Below, one piece after another: positions 52,916 through 61,763 of a stretch of 64,000 nucleotides of DNA. Source of the DNA: an uncultured Alphaproteobacteria bacterium (lineage in GTDB: Bacteria; Pseudomonadota; Alphaproteobacteria; Rhodobacterales; Rhodobacteraceae); assembly GCA_902581005.1 (NCBI GenBank), contig CACHMT010000006.1:17333-81332 (forward strand). The letters run 5' to 3'. The notes under the pieces are model-generated. The model was not told the origin of the DNA, searched no databases, and worked only from the letters and a program-made list of their open reading frames with translations. Within the stretch, counting starts at the first letter, position 1. Each line of letters opens with the position of its first letter. Made by a program: the position numbers and the translations under genes.

Positions 52916-53773
52916 CTATTTTTTTTCTAGATACGGTAAAATGGCAGAAAAATCCATACCCTTTCCGCCCTCGGAAATGAAAGTTTCATATATTTCAGTA
53001 GCGTGCTTACCTAATTCAGTAGGGGCTGATACTGCGTTAGCAGCTTCTTGAGAAAGCTTAAGGTCTTTTAACATCAATTCAGCTGCAAAACCAGGTTTAT
53101 AGTCTCTGTCCGCAGGACTTTCTGGTCCCACAGCAGGAGCTGGGCAATATGTATTCACAGACCAGCAAGACCCTGATGATGTTGATACAACATCAAATAA
53201 CCTATTCCAATTTAGATTTAGTTTTTGGGCCAAATTAAAAGCTTCGCACACTCCTATCATTGAAATTCCCAAAATCATATTATTACAAATCTTTGCCGAC
53301 TGACCAGCTCCTGGCCCACCGCATAGCACGGATTTCTGACCCATTATTGCAAAATATGGTTCTATTTTGTCATAAGCATCTTTTTCTCCCCCAACCATAA
53401 ATGTCAGCGTGCCATTTTCTGCACCTACAACACCACCAGATACTGGAGCATCTATTACTGCTATTGAGTTTTTCCTAGCCTCTTTTGATACATGCAAAGC
53501 ACTTTCCACGTCCACTGTTGAACAATCAACAAGTATTGTTTTAGAGGTACACAAGGGTATAAGTTCCTCATATACATTTCTCAAAACATTTCCATCGGGC
53601 AACATAGAAATAATAATTCTGCATTCCTCCGCTATTTTTGGAATCGAGTCTTGAGTAATATCTCCCACATTGGTCGGAGCGACATCGAAACCTAACAACT
53701 CATGACCAGCTTTAATTAAATTTCTTGCCATGGGTGCACCCATGTTCCCAAGCCCTATAAATCCTATTTTCAT
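52916..53773 (-). CDS. mmsB: 3-hydroxyisobutyrate dehydrogenase
   Basis: This 285-residue beta-hydroxyacid dehydrogenase oxidises 3-hydroxyisobutyrate to methylmalonate semialdehyde in valine breakdown. Landmarks are IGFIGLGNMGAPMARNLIKA at the N-terminus, VIDAPVSGGVVGAENGTLTF near residue 116 and GAGQSAKICNNMILGISMIG near residue 160 with the catalytic Lys. The C-terminal LMLKDLKLSQEAANAV is typical. It is the last gene of the operon that starts with mmsA. Confidence 0.93.
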   Translation of the reverse strand: MKIGFIGLGNMGAPMARNLIKAGHELLGFDVAPTNVGDITQDSIPKIAEECRIIISMLPDGNVLRNVYEELIPLCTSKTILVDCSTVDVESALHVSKEARKNSIAVIDAPVSGGVVGAENGTLTFMVGGEKDAYDKIEPYFAIMGQKSVLCGGPGAGQSAKICNNMILGISMIGVCEAFNLAQKLNLNWNRLFDVVSTSSGSCWSVNTYCPAPAVGPESPADRDYKPGFAAELMLKDLKLSQEAANAVSAPTELGKHATEIYETFISEGGKGMDFSAILPYLEKK

Positions 53774-53791
53774 GTTAGTGTACTCCTTACT

Positions 53792-54802
53792 TTAACGGTG
53801 AATAGTCTGAAAAAACGGTTTGAGGTCTTCATCTGAAACTTCACTTAGATTTTTATTTTTCCATAGCGGAGTTCTGTCTTTATCGATAACAGCTGCTCTT
53901 ATTCCCTCTTGAAAATCTCCAAATTCTTGTGATCGAGCAGTAAAACTATATTCTGCATCTAGGGCGTCTGAAATATTATTCCGAACCTTTTCCATCTTTA
54001 GCATTGATATTGTATAAGCTACTGAAATTGGGGAATTAAATCTTAATGCACTCAAGTCCTTTTCAAAAAATGGGTGCTGTAATCTGGACTCTATATTCTT
54101 AGTTGAGACGTCAACCATAGCGTCTGAAATTTGTGAAAAAGAGTTTTCTATTTCTGAGACCTCTGTACTTCCCTGAAATTTCTTTATCCAATCAATATTT
54201 CCAGTATTAAAAAGGTTTTCTTTTAGGTCCTCCCACTTTGTTTCTGGTATGAAGTAATCAGCGAATCCACAATAGATAGCATCACTTGCTTTCATTCTTT
54301 TCCCAGTTACGCCCAAAAAGGTACCTATATTTCCAGGTAGTTTTGCAAGAAGAAAAGAGCCTCCAACATCGGGAACTAGACCAATGCTACATTCCGGCAT
54401 AGCTATTTTGCTTGTTTCCCCCACAATTCTATGACTGCCGTGGCATGAAACACCGACACCTCCACCCATCGTGAAACCTTGCATGAAAGCTACAAACGGC
54501 TTCTTGTAATTAGCAATCTTTTCATTCAGACGATACTCGTCAGCCCAGAACTTTTGACCGTAAGCAAAGTTTTTATTAAACCCATTTTCGTATAGGATCT
54601 GAATGTCACCACCAGCACAAAAGGCTCTATCTCCTTTAGCGTCGATAATTACAAGGGCTATGCCTTCGTCGGTTTCCCATTCAATCAATGAGTTCTCAAT
54701 AGAAAGTATCATCGAATAGGTTAGTGAGTTTAACACTTCGGGACGATTTAAAGTTATATGGCCTACATAGCCGGATTTCCTTATAAAAATATCCTCCGAC
54801 AT
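53792..54802 (-). CDS. 3-hydroxyisobutyryl-CoA hydrolase (crotonase family)
   Basis: This 336-residue protein matches the HIBCH branch of the crotonase family, which is longer than ordinary hydratases. It releases 3-hydroxyisobutyrate from its CoA ester. Conserved segments are GHITLNRPEVLNSLTYSMIL near residue 14, GDRAFCAGGDIQILYENG near residue 57, FMQGFTMGGGVGVSCHGSHR near residue 107 and AMPECSIGLVPDVGGSFLLA near residue 133, which holds the catalytic Glu and Asp. Its position between the acyl-CoA dehydrogenase and mmsB supports the assignment. Confidence 0.9.
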   Translation of the reverse strand: MSEDIFIRKSGYVGHITLNRPEVLNSLTYSMILSIENSLIEWETDEGIALVIIDAKGDRAFCAGGDIQILYENGFNKNFAYGQKFWADEYRLNEKIANYKKPFVAFMQGFTMGGGVGVSCHGSHRIVGETSKIAMPECSIGLVPDVGGSFLLAKLPGNIGTFLGVTGKRMKASDAIYCGFADYFIPETKWEDLKENLFNTGNIDWIKKFQGSTEVSEIENSFSQISDAMVDVSTKNIESRLQHPFFEKDLSALRFNSPISVAYTISMLKMEKVRNNISDALDAEYSFTARSQEFGDFQEGIRAAVIDKDRTPLWKNKNLSEVSDEDLKPFFQTIHR

Positions 54803-54804
54803 TT

Positions 54805-55944
54805 TTACTCAGACAAAATGGCTCTTGCTATAATTACTCTCATAATCTCATTTGTTCCCTCTAGAATTTGATGAACACGAAGATCACGTACTATTTTCTC
54901 TATGCCATACTCTTCAAGATAGCCATAACCACCAAGTATTTGTAGTGCGGTATTTGATATTTCAAATGATACATCAGTAACTAACCGCTTTGCCATTGCG
55001 ACAGAGACAGTTGCATCCGGTTTTGAATTATCTAACTTCCAAGCAGCGCTTCTCAAAAAAAGTCTTGCCGCCTCGAGTTGTGTCGCCATGTCTGCCAATT
55101 TAAATTCTATAGACTGAAATTTACTAATAGGTTTACCAAACGCTGACCTTTCCTTTGAATATGATTTTGCAATTTCATAAGCCTTTTGTGCACCACCTAA
55201 TGACGCTGCAGCAATATTAAGCCTTCCCCCATCTAATCCCTCCATAGCGTATTTAAAACCATCACCTTCTTCACCTACAAGGTTTGCAGCAGGAATTGAA
55301 CAGTTGTCAAATTGCACGATTGCAGTTGGTTGTGCTTTCCATCCCATTTTTTGCTCTTTTTTTCCGAAACTAAGACCTGTTTGTCCATTTTCAACCAACA
55401 CCATTGATATACCGTTCGGTGTTTGATCTCCAGTCCTGCACAGTACAACGTATAAATCGGAAAAACCTCCACCAGATATAAATGACTTTGACCCATTAAG
55501 GCTATATCCCTCATTTGTTATTGTTGCCTTTGTTTTTAGTGCAGCGGCATCTGACCCTGATCCAGGTTCTGTTAAACAATATGAACAAACATCATCAAAG
55601 CTTACAATGTTCTTTAAAAACTTTTCTTTTAAAGCTTGGTCGCCTCTCTTTGAGATTACCCATGCAGACATATTGTGAATTGAAATAAAAGAGGAGACAG
55701 AAGGGCAGGACATTGCTAGAGCTTCAAATACTAGCGTTCCGTCTAAGCGCGACATTCCAGAACCACCATCTTCCTCAGAGACGATAATCCCTCCAAGTCC
55801 CAAGGTTCCAGCCTCCTTAAGAAGTTTTCGGGGAATTTCTTCTTTCTTTTCCCATTCTATCGCATTTGGCGCAATAGTTTCCTCACCAAATTCCCTAGCC
55901 GTATTATAGAGAATGTTTTGTTCTTCTGATAAAGAAAAATGCAC
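54805..55944 (-). CDS. Isobutyryl-CoA dehydrogenase-like acyl-CoA dehydrogenase
   Basis: This 379-residue FAD enzyme has the acyl-CoA dehydrogenase fold with CLTEPGSGSDAAALKTKATI near residue 137, QILGGYGYLEEYGIEKIVRD near residue 340 and RVHQILEGTNEIMRVIIARA at the end. The catalytic Glu lies in LEGTNEIM. Operon position between mmsA and the HIBCH gene indicates isobutyryl-CoA, giving methacrylyl-CoA, though 2-methylacyl-CoA cannot be excluded. No separate methacrylyl-CoA hydratase is seen in the operon. Confidence 0.9.
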   Translation of the reverse strand: MHFSLSEEQNILYNTAREFGEETIAPNAIEWEKKEEIPRKLLKEAGTLGLGGIIVSEEDGGSGMSRLDGTLVFEALAMSCPSVSSFISIHNMSAWVISKRGDQALKEKFLKNIVSFDDVCSYCLTEPGSGSDAAALKTKATITNEGYSLNGSKSFISGGGFSDLYVVLCRTGDQTPNGISMVLVENGQTGLSFGKKEQKMGWKAQPTAIVQFDNCSIPAANLVGEEGDGFKYAMEGLDGGRLNIAAASLGGAQKAYEIAKSYSKERSAFGKPISKFQSIEFKLADMATQLEAARLFLRSAAWKLDNSKPDATVSVAMAKRLVTDVSFEISNTALQILGGYGYLEEYGIEKIVRDLRVHQILEGTNEIMRVIIARAILSE

Positions 55945-55947
55945 TAG

Positions 55948-57447
55948 TTACTCCATTGTCGGAATTGAAAAACTCGCTCCCTCCTTGATGCCGGTTGGCC
56001 ATCGGGACGTGACAGTTTTTGTTTTTGTATAAAAACGGAAGGCATCCGGTCCGTGTTGGTTAAGATCTCCAAAAGCAGATTTTTTCCAGCCGCCGAAGGT
56101 GTGGTAAGCTAGCGGAACGGGTATGGGTACATTCACGCCTACCATTCCCACATTAACTTTATTAGCGAAATCACGAGCAGTGTCTCCGTCTCGAGTAAAT
56201 ATAGCAGTACCATTTCCGTATTGGTTCGTTTTAACAAGATCAAGAGCTTCCTCATAGTTTTTAGTTCGTACAGTAGACAGGACGGGTCCAAATATCTCCT
56301 GTTTATATATTTCCATATCTTTTGTGACATTATCAAAAAGACAGGCACCTACAAAAAATCCATTTTCATAACCCTGCATTTTGAAATTTCTTCCATCGAC
56401 TTTTAGAGAGGCTCCTTGCTCTACTCCTTTATCAACAAGTCCCAAAATTTTATTTTGTGCTTCTTTTGTAACTACGGGACCAAAATCGATATCTTTGCCA
56501 GCCGTGAAGGGACCGATTTTTAACGATTCTATCTTAGGTATAAGTTTTTCAACTAATTTATCAGCTGTTTTTTCCCCAACTGGCACCGCCACAGAGATGG
56601 CCATACATCTTTCACCAGCAGCTCCATATCCAGCTCCTACCAATGCATCAGCTGCTTGATCCATATCTGCATCTGGCATGATCAGCATATGATTTTTTGC
56701 TCCGGCAAAACATTGTACTCTCTTTCCATTAGCGCAACCTCTAGTATATATATATTCTGCGATCGGGGTACTCCCTACAAAGCCCACAGCTTGAATCGTT
56801 TCATTGTCCAAAATAGCATCTACAACCTCTTTATCCCCATTTACGACTTGCAAAATGCCTTCTGGCAAACCTGCTTCTAATAGTAAGTCGGCTAAAGCCA
56901 TAGGCACTGATGGATCTCTTTCAGATGGCTTAAGAATAAACGCGTTACCCGCAACGATTGCAGGACAAAACTTCCACATAGGTATCATGGCTGGGAAGTT
57001 AAATGGGGTAATACCAGCGACGACGCCAAGTGGCTGTCGCATTGAATACATATCAATGCCCGGTCCAGCACTATCTGTGAATTCTCCCTTAAGAAGGTGT
57101 GGCGCTCCTATACAGAACTCAGCCACTTCTAGTCCTCTGATTATGTCACCTTCTGCATCTGGTAAGGTCTTACCGTGTTCGGACGACAATAGGGCCGACA
57201 ATTTATCCATGTCTCTATGAAGTAATTCAACAAACTTCATTATAACTCTCGCACGCTTTTGAGGGTTGACCTCTGCCCATTTCGGCTGTGCTACACAAGC
57301 TAATTCGACGGCTTCGTTAAGCTCGTCGCGTGTTGCATAAGCCACCTCCGCTTGCACCTCGCCTGTAGCAGGATTAAACACTTGTCCGCTTTTTTTTGAT
57401 TTTCCAGGTACTTCTTTTCCATTAATAAAGTGGCCTATTGCTTTCAT
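55948..57447 (-). CDS. mmsA: Methylmalonate-semialdehyde dehydrogenase (CoA-acylating)
   Basis: This 499-residue aldehyde dehydrogenase converts methylmalonate semialdehyde to propionyl-CoA with loss of CO2. VAGITPFNFPAMIPMWKFCP near residue 139 and VGFVGSTPIAEYIY near residue 223 are present, and the catalytic Cys lies in GAAGERCMAISVAVPVG near residue 285. Together with ICANAGKNHM-like FAGAKNHMLIMPDADMDQA near residue 250 they mark the MmsA branch. It is the first gene of a four-gene valine-catabolic operon. Confidence 0.95.
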   Translation of the reverse strand: MKAIGHFINGKEVPGKSKKSGQVFNPATGEVQAEVAYATRDELNEAVELACVAQPKWAEVNPQKRARVIMKFVELLHRDMDKLSALLSSEHGKTLPDAEGDIIRGLEVAEFCIGAPHLLKGEFTDSAGPGIDMYSMRQPLGVVAGITPFNFPAMIPMWKFCPAIVAGNAFILKPSERDPSVPMALADLLLEAGLPEGILQVVNGDKEVVDAILDNETIQAVGFVGSTPIAEYIYTRGCANGKRVQCFAGAKNHMLIMPDADMDQAADALVGAGYGAAGERCMAISVAVPVGEKTADKLVEKLIPKIESLKIGPFTAGKDIDFGPVVTKEAQNKILGLVDKGVEQGASLKVDGRNFKMQGYENGFFVGACLFDNVTKDMEIYKQEIFGPVLSTVRTKNYEEALDLVKTNQYGNGTAIFTRDGDTARDFANKVNVGMVGVNVPIPVPLAYHTFGGWKKSAFGDLNQHGPDAFRFYTKTKTVTSRWPTGIKEGASFSIPTME

Positions 57448-57526
57448 TTAATCCTCCGATTATGTCTCTTAAAAATATAGTTTAACAAATAACTATAAAA
57501 TGTAATAAAAAAGTTTTATGGGTTCA

Positions 57527-57560
57527 AAGAGCCCTTATTCTTTAAGAAGAAGGGCTGTTT
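57527..57560 (-). terminator. Hairpin between the 27-aa lipoprotein gene and mmsA
   Basis: AGCCCTT and AAGGGCT form a perfect seven-base-pair stem around a 14-base AT-rich loop. It lies directly after the stop of the small lipoprotein gene on the minus strand. The bases following on that strand (CTTTGAACCC) lack a clean T-tract, so it may be a weak terminator or an RNA-stabilising hairpin. Confidence 0.5.
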
Positions 57561-57564
57561 GAGT

Positions 57565-57648
57565 TTAGATAAACGGTATTAATGGCACGTCAAAAGATGA
57601 GCATGCGGACAGTAATACCAACGAACCCAATAAAATAATTTTTTTCAT
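57565..57648 (-). CDS. Very small lipoprotein (27 residues)
   Basis: This short reading frame encodes MKKIILLGSLVLLSAC followed by SSFDVPLIPFI. It has a basic N-terminus, a hydrophobic core and a perfect lipobox LSAC with Cys16 as the predicted lipidation site, leaving a mature peptide of only 12 residues. A GGGAG ribosome-binding site lies eight bases upstream of the ATG. It is similar in concept to entericidin-type or LptM-type small lipoproteins, but the mature part matches none that I recognise. Confidence 0.68.
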   Translation of the reverse strand: MKKIILLGSLVLLSACSSFDVPLIPFI

Positions 57649-57678
57649 CTTAACATCTCCCACTTATAGTAAAGATGA

Positions 57679-58209
57679 TTAAGGTTGTTTTAGTATTTCG
57701 TCAACCACTTTCAGTATACTGGTTGAATTAGGTTTTGTTAGCGAGTTGAAACTACTGTGGAAGTGTCCATTTTTATCCAATAAAACTTTGTAGAAATTCC
57801 ATTTTGGTTGAAAGTTGTGTTCTTTTTTTAACCAACGGTAAAATGGGTGAGCATTTTTGCCTCTAACCGAAGTGATCTCTGCTATAGGTAATGTAAGATC
57901 AAATGATATATTACAAAACTCTTTGACTTTAGAATTACTTGACAGCTCTTGATTGAAATCGTTGGATGGTACTGCAATGACTACTAGCCCTTTGTCCTTG
58001 TAACTTTTATGTAATTTCTCTAAATGCGAATATTGGTTTGTAAATCCGCATCTTGAAGCAGTATTGGTAACCAATACCGCCTTACCTTCAAACGCGCTTA
58101 TATCCAAGGAGCCCCCGTCTATACTTTTAAATGAGAAGTCGGTTGCATCTGTAAGTGCTGGAGCGACGCTTGAAAAAAACAATATAATAACCTGCAGTAA
58201 TAATTTCAT
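57679..58209 (-). CDS. Glutathione-peroxidase family protein, exported
   Basis: This 176-residue thiol peroxidase has an N-terminal signal-like segment (MKLLLQVIILFFSSVAPALT), suggesting periplasmic location. Cys54 in VTNTASRCGFTNQYSHLEKL is the peroxidatic residue (Cys, not Sec). VIAVPSNDFNQE near residue 96 supplies the Gln and PKWNFYKVLLDKNGH near residue 143 the Trp/Asn of the catalytic set. A second Cys (FCNISFDLTLPI) near residue 104 could resolve a disulfide with thioredoxin. Confidence 0.92.
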   Translation of the reverse strand: MKLLLQVIILFFSSVAPALTDATDFSFKSIDGGSLDISAFEGKAVLVTNTASRCGFTNQYSHLEKLHKSYKDKGLVVIAVPSNDFNQELSSNSKVKEFCNISFDLTLPIAEITSVRGKNAHPFYRWLKKEHNFQPKWNFYKVLLDKNGHFHSSFNSLTKPNSTSILKVVDEILKQP

Positions 58210-58265
58210 ATTTGTAACCTGAGAAGGTACAAATAGATTTAATTTTTAAAAAGTAAAGAGAAAAT

Positions 58266-58370
58266 TATTCGTTGTTTTTCCTGTGAGATTCCAAAGCTAA
58301 AATCAACGCAATAATAGCTATACAAATAATAAAGACAAAAACAAACATTGCGCCAAGGCTACCTTCCATT
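58266..58370 (-). CDS. Small single-span membrane protein (34 residues)
   Basis: The short frame encodes MEGSLGAMFVFVFIICIAII followed by ALILALESHRKNNE. The topology is one hydrophobic helix with a charged C-terminal tail. AGAGGG sits eight bases upstream of the ATG. It lies between psiE and the glutathione peroxidase gene on the same strand, with 35-56 bases on each side. I do not recognise a family; small subunits of membrane complexes often look like this. Confidence 0.55.
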
Positions 58371-58405
58371 TTTATACCCTCTTTAGTTTAAAACTCTATA
58401 TATTA

Positions 58406-58798
58406 TTAATTACTTTTTTTACTATTGAAATCGAAATCTTCTGCTTTAGAAACATTTTTATGAGTTACAATGAAACAAGCAATAGCAAGGAGAAGAACGG
58501 CACCAGCTTCATATAATAGGTTTTGTGGGTCAGAGCCTTTCCCCTGCAAGATTATCATACGACTAAGAGCGGTAATCGCAATAAATAAAGGTAAAAGTAT
58601 CGGTATTCGTCGACTTTTGTAAAAAATTGCTACCATCCCCAGAACCTCGGTATAGATAAAAAGAAGTAAGAGATCTGCTAATTGAACCTTTTGTTGTAAT
58701 ATCAGATAGTAAATTTCTTGACCGGTAGCAAAGACAGTTGCTATGCCGATTAAAGTTAAAAGTACTTTTTCCGTAATTTTTATGGTTTCCTCTATCAT
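58406..58798 (-). CDS. psiE: PsiE-family membrane protein
   Basis: This 130-residue protein has four predicted helices. TEKVLLTLIGIATVFATGQE opens it, and LLLLFIYTEVLGMVAIFYKS near residue 43 with RRIPILLPLFIAITALSRMI near residue 63 matches the phosphate-starvation-inducible PsiE family. The biochemical role is unknown. Its ATG overlaps the hisE stop by one base (TAATG), so it is translated as part of the his transcript. Confidence 0.87.
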   Translation of the reverse strand: MIEETIKITEKVLLTLIGIATVFATGQEIYYLILQQKVQLADLLLLFIYTEVLGMVAIFYKSRRIPILLPLFIAITALSRMIILQGKGSDPQNLLYEAGAVLLLAIACFIVTHKNVSKAEDFDFNSKKSN

Positions 58799-59115
58799 TA
58801 TAAATTCCTTTTTCTTTTCTCTTCAATCCCTGATATGCCTTCTCTAGAAGCTAACTCTGACAATACTTCGTTTATTGATATATTTTTTGATCTCAACAAA
58901 ACTAACATATGATACAAAGCATCAGCAGCCTCTCCGATAATCTCTTTTTTTTTCTTTTTTACACTGGCGACGATGAGTTCTATTGCCTCCTCGCCAAATT
59001 TTTCTGCGCATTTTTCTGTTCCTTTCTTTAACAGCTTTGCGGTATGTGATTGGTTTGGAGACTCTGTTGTTTTTCTTTGTATTGTTAAATCCAATCTTTC
59101 AAGTATTTTGTTCAT
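58798..59115 (-). CDS. hisE: Phosphoribosyl-ATP pyrophosphatase
   Basis: This 105-residue all-alpha NTP pyrophosphohydrolase carries out the second step of histidine synthesis. The motif GTEKCAEKFGEEAIELIVAS near residue 32 and EIIGEAADALYHMLVLL near residue 59 carry the metal-binding EExxE and ExxD groups. It overlaps hisF by four bases upstream and psiE by one base downstream. No fused HisI domain is present. Confidence 0.95.
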   Translation of the reverse strand: MNKILERLDLTIQRKTTESPNQSHTAKLLKKGTEKCAEKFGEEAIELIVASVKKKKKEIIGEAADALYHMLVLLRSKNISINEVLSELASREGISGIEEKRKRNL

Positions 59116-59876
59116 GTCATCCTCATGGGTACGTTAGATTTATTGAGAAACTCTTTTACTTCCGATATAGAAATTTCATTAAAGTGAAAAACGGATGCAG
59201 CTAGCAGAGCTGATGCTCCACCGTCTTTAACAGCCTCAAGAAAATGTTCTACCTTGCCAGCACCTCCTGATGCTATTACTGGTATCCTTACAAGATCTGT
59301 TATGGTTTTTAGGAGCTTTATATCATATCCATCTTGTACACCATCTTTATCCATCGAGGTTAATAAAATCTCTCCAGCACCATTTTCTTCCATAGATTTT
59401 ACAAACTCTGTAACTTTTATACCAGTGGACCTAGTCCCTCCATGTGTAAAAACTTCCCAATCATTTATGCTTCCACTAAATTTGGCATCTATTGCTACAA
59501 CGATGCATTGACTGCCAAATTTATTCGCAGCTAAAGATATCACCTGAGGATTAGATACAGCAGCGCTATTAAAACTCACTTTATCTGCGCCATAATTAAG
59601 CAACTTTTCAACTTCAGAGTCTTGTCGTACTCCTCCTCCAACCGTTAAAGGCATGAAGCATTGTTCGGCTGTTTTTTTAACAATTTCGTAGGTTGTATTC
59701 CTATTCTCTTGGGAAGCTGAAATATCTAAAAAACATAATTCATCAGCACCTTTATCATTATAAATTTTTGCTATTTCGACGGGATCACCAGCGTCACGCA
59801 GGTTTATAAAATTTGTTCCTTTGACAACTCTACCATTTTTAACATCTAAGCATGGAATTATACGCGTTTTTAACAT
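59112..59876 (-). CDS. hisF: Imidazole glycerol phosphate synthase subunit HisF
   Basis: This 254-residue beta/alpha barrel forms the cyclase half of IGP synthase with HisH. It opens with RIIPCLDVKNGRVVKGTNFI, with catalytic Asp11 in CLDV. The second Asp lies near residue 130 in VVAIDAKFSG, followed by TSMDKDGVQDGYDIKLLKTI and VIASGGAGKVEHFLEAVKDG. It starts one base before the hisA stop region ends, in the usual order hisA-hisF-hisE. Confidence 0.97.
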   Translation of the reverse strand: MLKTRIIPCLDVKNGRVVKGTNFINLRDAGDPVEIAKIYNDKGADELCFLDISASQENRNTTYEIVKKTAEQCFMPLTVGGGVRQDSEVEKLLNYGADKVSFNSAAVSNPQVISLAANKFGSQCIVVAIDAKFSGSINDWEVFTHGGTRSTGIKVTEFVKSMEENGAGEILLTSMDKDGVQDGYDIKLLKTITDLVRIPVIASGGAGKVEHFLEAVKDGGASALLAASVFHFNEISISEVKEFLNKSNVPMRMT

Positions 59877-59877
59877 T

Positions 59878-60597
59878 TTAATCCTTCAAAATTCTCAATG
59901 CCTCTTCAATTCTTAAAGCTCCAGTATATATAGCTTTCCCAGCGATAATCCCCTCTAAGTTCGGAATATTTTTTTTTACGTCTTCAAGATTCTCGGGGCC
60001 ATTTATACCTCCTGACCCAATTACGGGAATACTTACACTATCCGAAAGTCTCTTTGTAGCATCAGAATTCAAACCCTTCATTAAGCCATCTCTATCTATA
60101 TCAGTGAAAATAATTGCATCGACACCACAATCTTCGAAACTTTTTGCCAGGTCTAAAGTATTTTTGCTTGATGTAGTTTTCCAGCCTGCAGTAGCGACCT
60201 TATTTGATCTGGAGTCTAGCGCAATTAAGATGCCATCAAATAGTCTACATGCCTCTTGAACTATAGAGGGGTTAGAAACGGCTAAAGTCCCTAAAATAAC
60301 ACGATCTACACCCTTCGACTTCCAGAATTCTATTTCCTCCAGATTTCTTATTCCTCCACCAACTTGAATTTTTAGGGAGGTAGAACTTCTTATCTCTTCA
60401 ATGGTTTTTATATTCTTCTTACTCCCAGAAACGGCACCATCTAGGTCTACTACGTGTAACCAATGACACCCTGCCTCTTGAAATATCTTGGCTTGAGCAA
60501 TAGGATTATCATTGTAAACGATCGCTGTGTCTAGATCTCCCCGCTGCAGTCTTACGCATTGACCTTCTTTCAGATCTATAGCTGGATAAAAATTCAA
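59878..60597 (-). CDS. hisA: ProFAR isomerase HisA
   Basis: This 239-residue barrel isomerises ProFAR to PRFAR. YPAIDLKEGQCVRLQRGDLD lies at the N-terminus with catalytic Asp8. LQVGGGIR-type IQVGGGIRNLEEIEFWKSKG follows near residue 77, FTDIDRDGLMKGLN near residue 165 holds the second Asp and VIGSGGINGPENLEDVKKN near residue 190 the phosphate site. An oppositely oriented DUF2147 gene separates it from hisH. Confidence 0.97.
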   Translation of the reverse strand: MNFYPAIDLKEGQCVRLQRGDLDTAIVYNDNPIAQAKIFQEAGCHWLHVVDLDGAVSGSKKNIKTIEEIRSSTSLKIQVGGGIRNLEEIEFWKSKGVDRVILGTLAVSNPSIVQEACRLFDGILIALDSRSNKVATAGWKTTSSKNTLDLAKSFEDCGVDAIIFTDIDRDGLMKGLNSDATKRLSDSVSIPVIGSGGINGPENLEDVKKNIPNLEGIIAGKAIYTGALRIEEALRILKD

Positions 60598-60705
60598 CTT
60601 AACTTTCCTTATCTAAGTTTTTCTACTAAAATAACACCGTGAGTGTAATACAATGTAATTAATTTATTAACAAGATTTAAAGACTTTCTAATGGAGATAA
60701 TATTG

Positions 60706-61110
60706 ATGAAAACACTTATAGCTATAGTAGCTTTTCTCATGATTAGCACTCATGTTTTTGCGGGGGCGTTTTCAGGTACATATAAAACTATGCCAAGTAA
60801 AAAATCTGGGGGCTGGGCTTATGTGAAATTTGGAGCATGTAAAGAGAATAAACACTTAACATGTGGTACTTTAATAAAGGCTTTTTCTAAAGATGGGAAA
60901 GTGATTAAAAATTATGAGCACAAGGGTAAGTATGTTGTTTGGGATATGAAAAAAGACGGAGATAATAACTTTTCAGGGGGTAAAATAAAAGATTATAGTG
61001 ATGGGAAAGTCTATAATTCAAAAATGGAAATACTGACAAAGAAAAAAATCGGAGTATCGGGATGTGTTTTGTTTATTTGTCAAGCACAGGAATGGAGCAA
61101 AGTAAAATAG
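60706..61110 (+). CDS. DUF2147 exported protein
   Basis: This 134-residue protein has a signal peptide (MKTLIAIVAFLMISTHVFAG) and a mature DUF2147 domain: GKVYNSKMEILTKKKIGVSG near the C-terminus, then CVLFICQAQEWSKVK, matching the family's terminal GCxxxxCxxQxWxxV pattern. The protein is probably periplasmic and of unknown role. It lies on the opposite strand between hisA and hisH, splitting the his genes. I start at ATG 60706; an ATG at 60691 adds five residues. Confidence 0.83.
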   Translation: MKTLIAIVAFLMISTHVFAGAFSGTYKTMPSKKSGGWAYVKFGACKENKHLTCGTLIKAFSKDGKVIKNYEHKGKYVVWDMKKDGDNNFSGGKIKDYSDGKVYNSKMEILTKKKIGVSGCVLFICQAQEWSKVK

Positions 61111-61115
61111 GTTCG

Positions 61116-61760
61116 TTAGCGTAGAGGATCCCATTCGATAAAATTGCTTATAATCTTTAGTCCCGGAATTTGGCTTTTTTCAGGATGAAATTGTAGACCA
61201 ATAATATTTTCTTTAGCTATAGCTGCTACAATGTTCTTGCCATGATTTGTGGTTGCCACAATATCTTTATCCGAACAAGCAATAAATTCATAAGAATGAA
61301 CAAAATAGAAATGATCATTTGTGTTAATGCCATTGAATATTGGATGGTAATTTTTAAAAGAAAGGTCGTTCCAGCCCATATGCGGTATTTTTAAATTTTG
61401 CCCTACATCAATTTTTTTCACTTCACCACGAATCCAATTTAAACCTGGATTATTACTTTGCCCCTCATGCCCTGTTGTTGCGAGAAGTTGCATTCCGACA
61501 CATATTCCGAGAAATGGCTTTTTCTTTTCTATTACCATATCAATGAGAGAGTTATAAACATCGGTGTTCTCATGCAATTTCGACTTACAAAAAGAAAATG
61601 ATCCAACTCCTGGTAAAACTACTTTATCTGCTACTCGAACATCTTTGTAGCAAGAAGTTATTTTAACATTCACATTCTTAAAATTCGATGCAGCAGCTTG
61701 GAAGCTTTTGAGAGCAGAATGCAGATTGCCACTTCTATAATCGACAATGGCAATGTTCAT
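61116..61760 (-). CDS. hisH: Imidazole glycerol phosphate synthase subunit HisH
   Basis: This 214-residue class I glutamine amidotransferase supplies ammonia to HisF. The N-terminus IAIVDYRSGNLHSALKSFQA, the oxyanion strand VVLPGVGSFSFCKS near residue 47, the nucleophile elbow FLGICVGMQLLATTGHE near residue 79 with catalytic Cys, and IIGLQFHPEKSQIPGL near residue 188 with His and Glu are all present. It follows hisB by three bases. Confidence 0.96.
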   Translation of the reverse strand: MNIAIVDYRSGNLHSALKSFQAAASNFKNVNVKITSCYKDVRVADKVVLPGVGSFSFCKSKLHENTDVYNSLIDMVIEKKKPFLGICVGMQLLATTGHEGQSNNPGLNWIRGEVKKIDVGQNLKIPHMGWNDLSFKNYHPIFNGINTNDHFYFVHSYEFIACSDKDIVATTNHGKNIVAAIAKENIIGLQFHPEKSQIPGLKIISNFIEWDPLR

Positions 61761-61763
61761 TTT

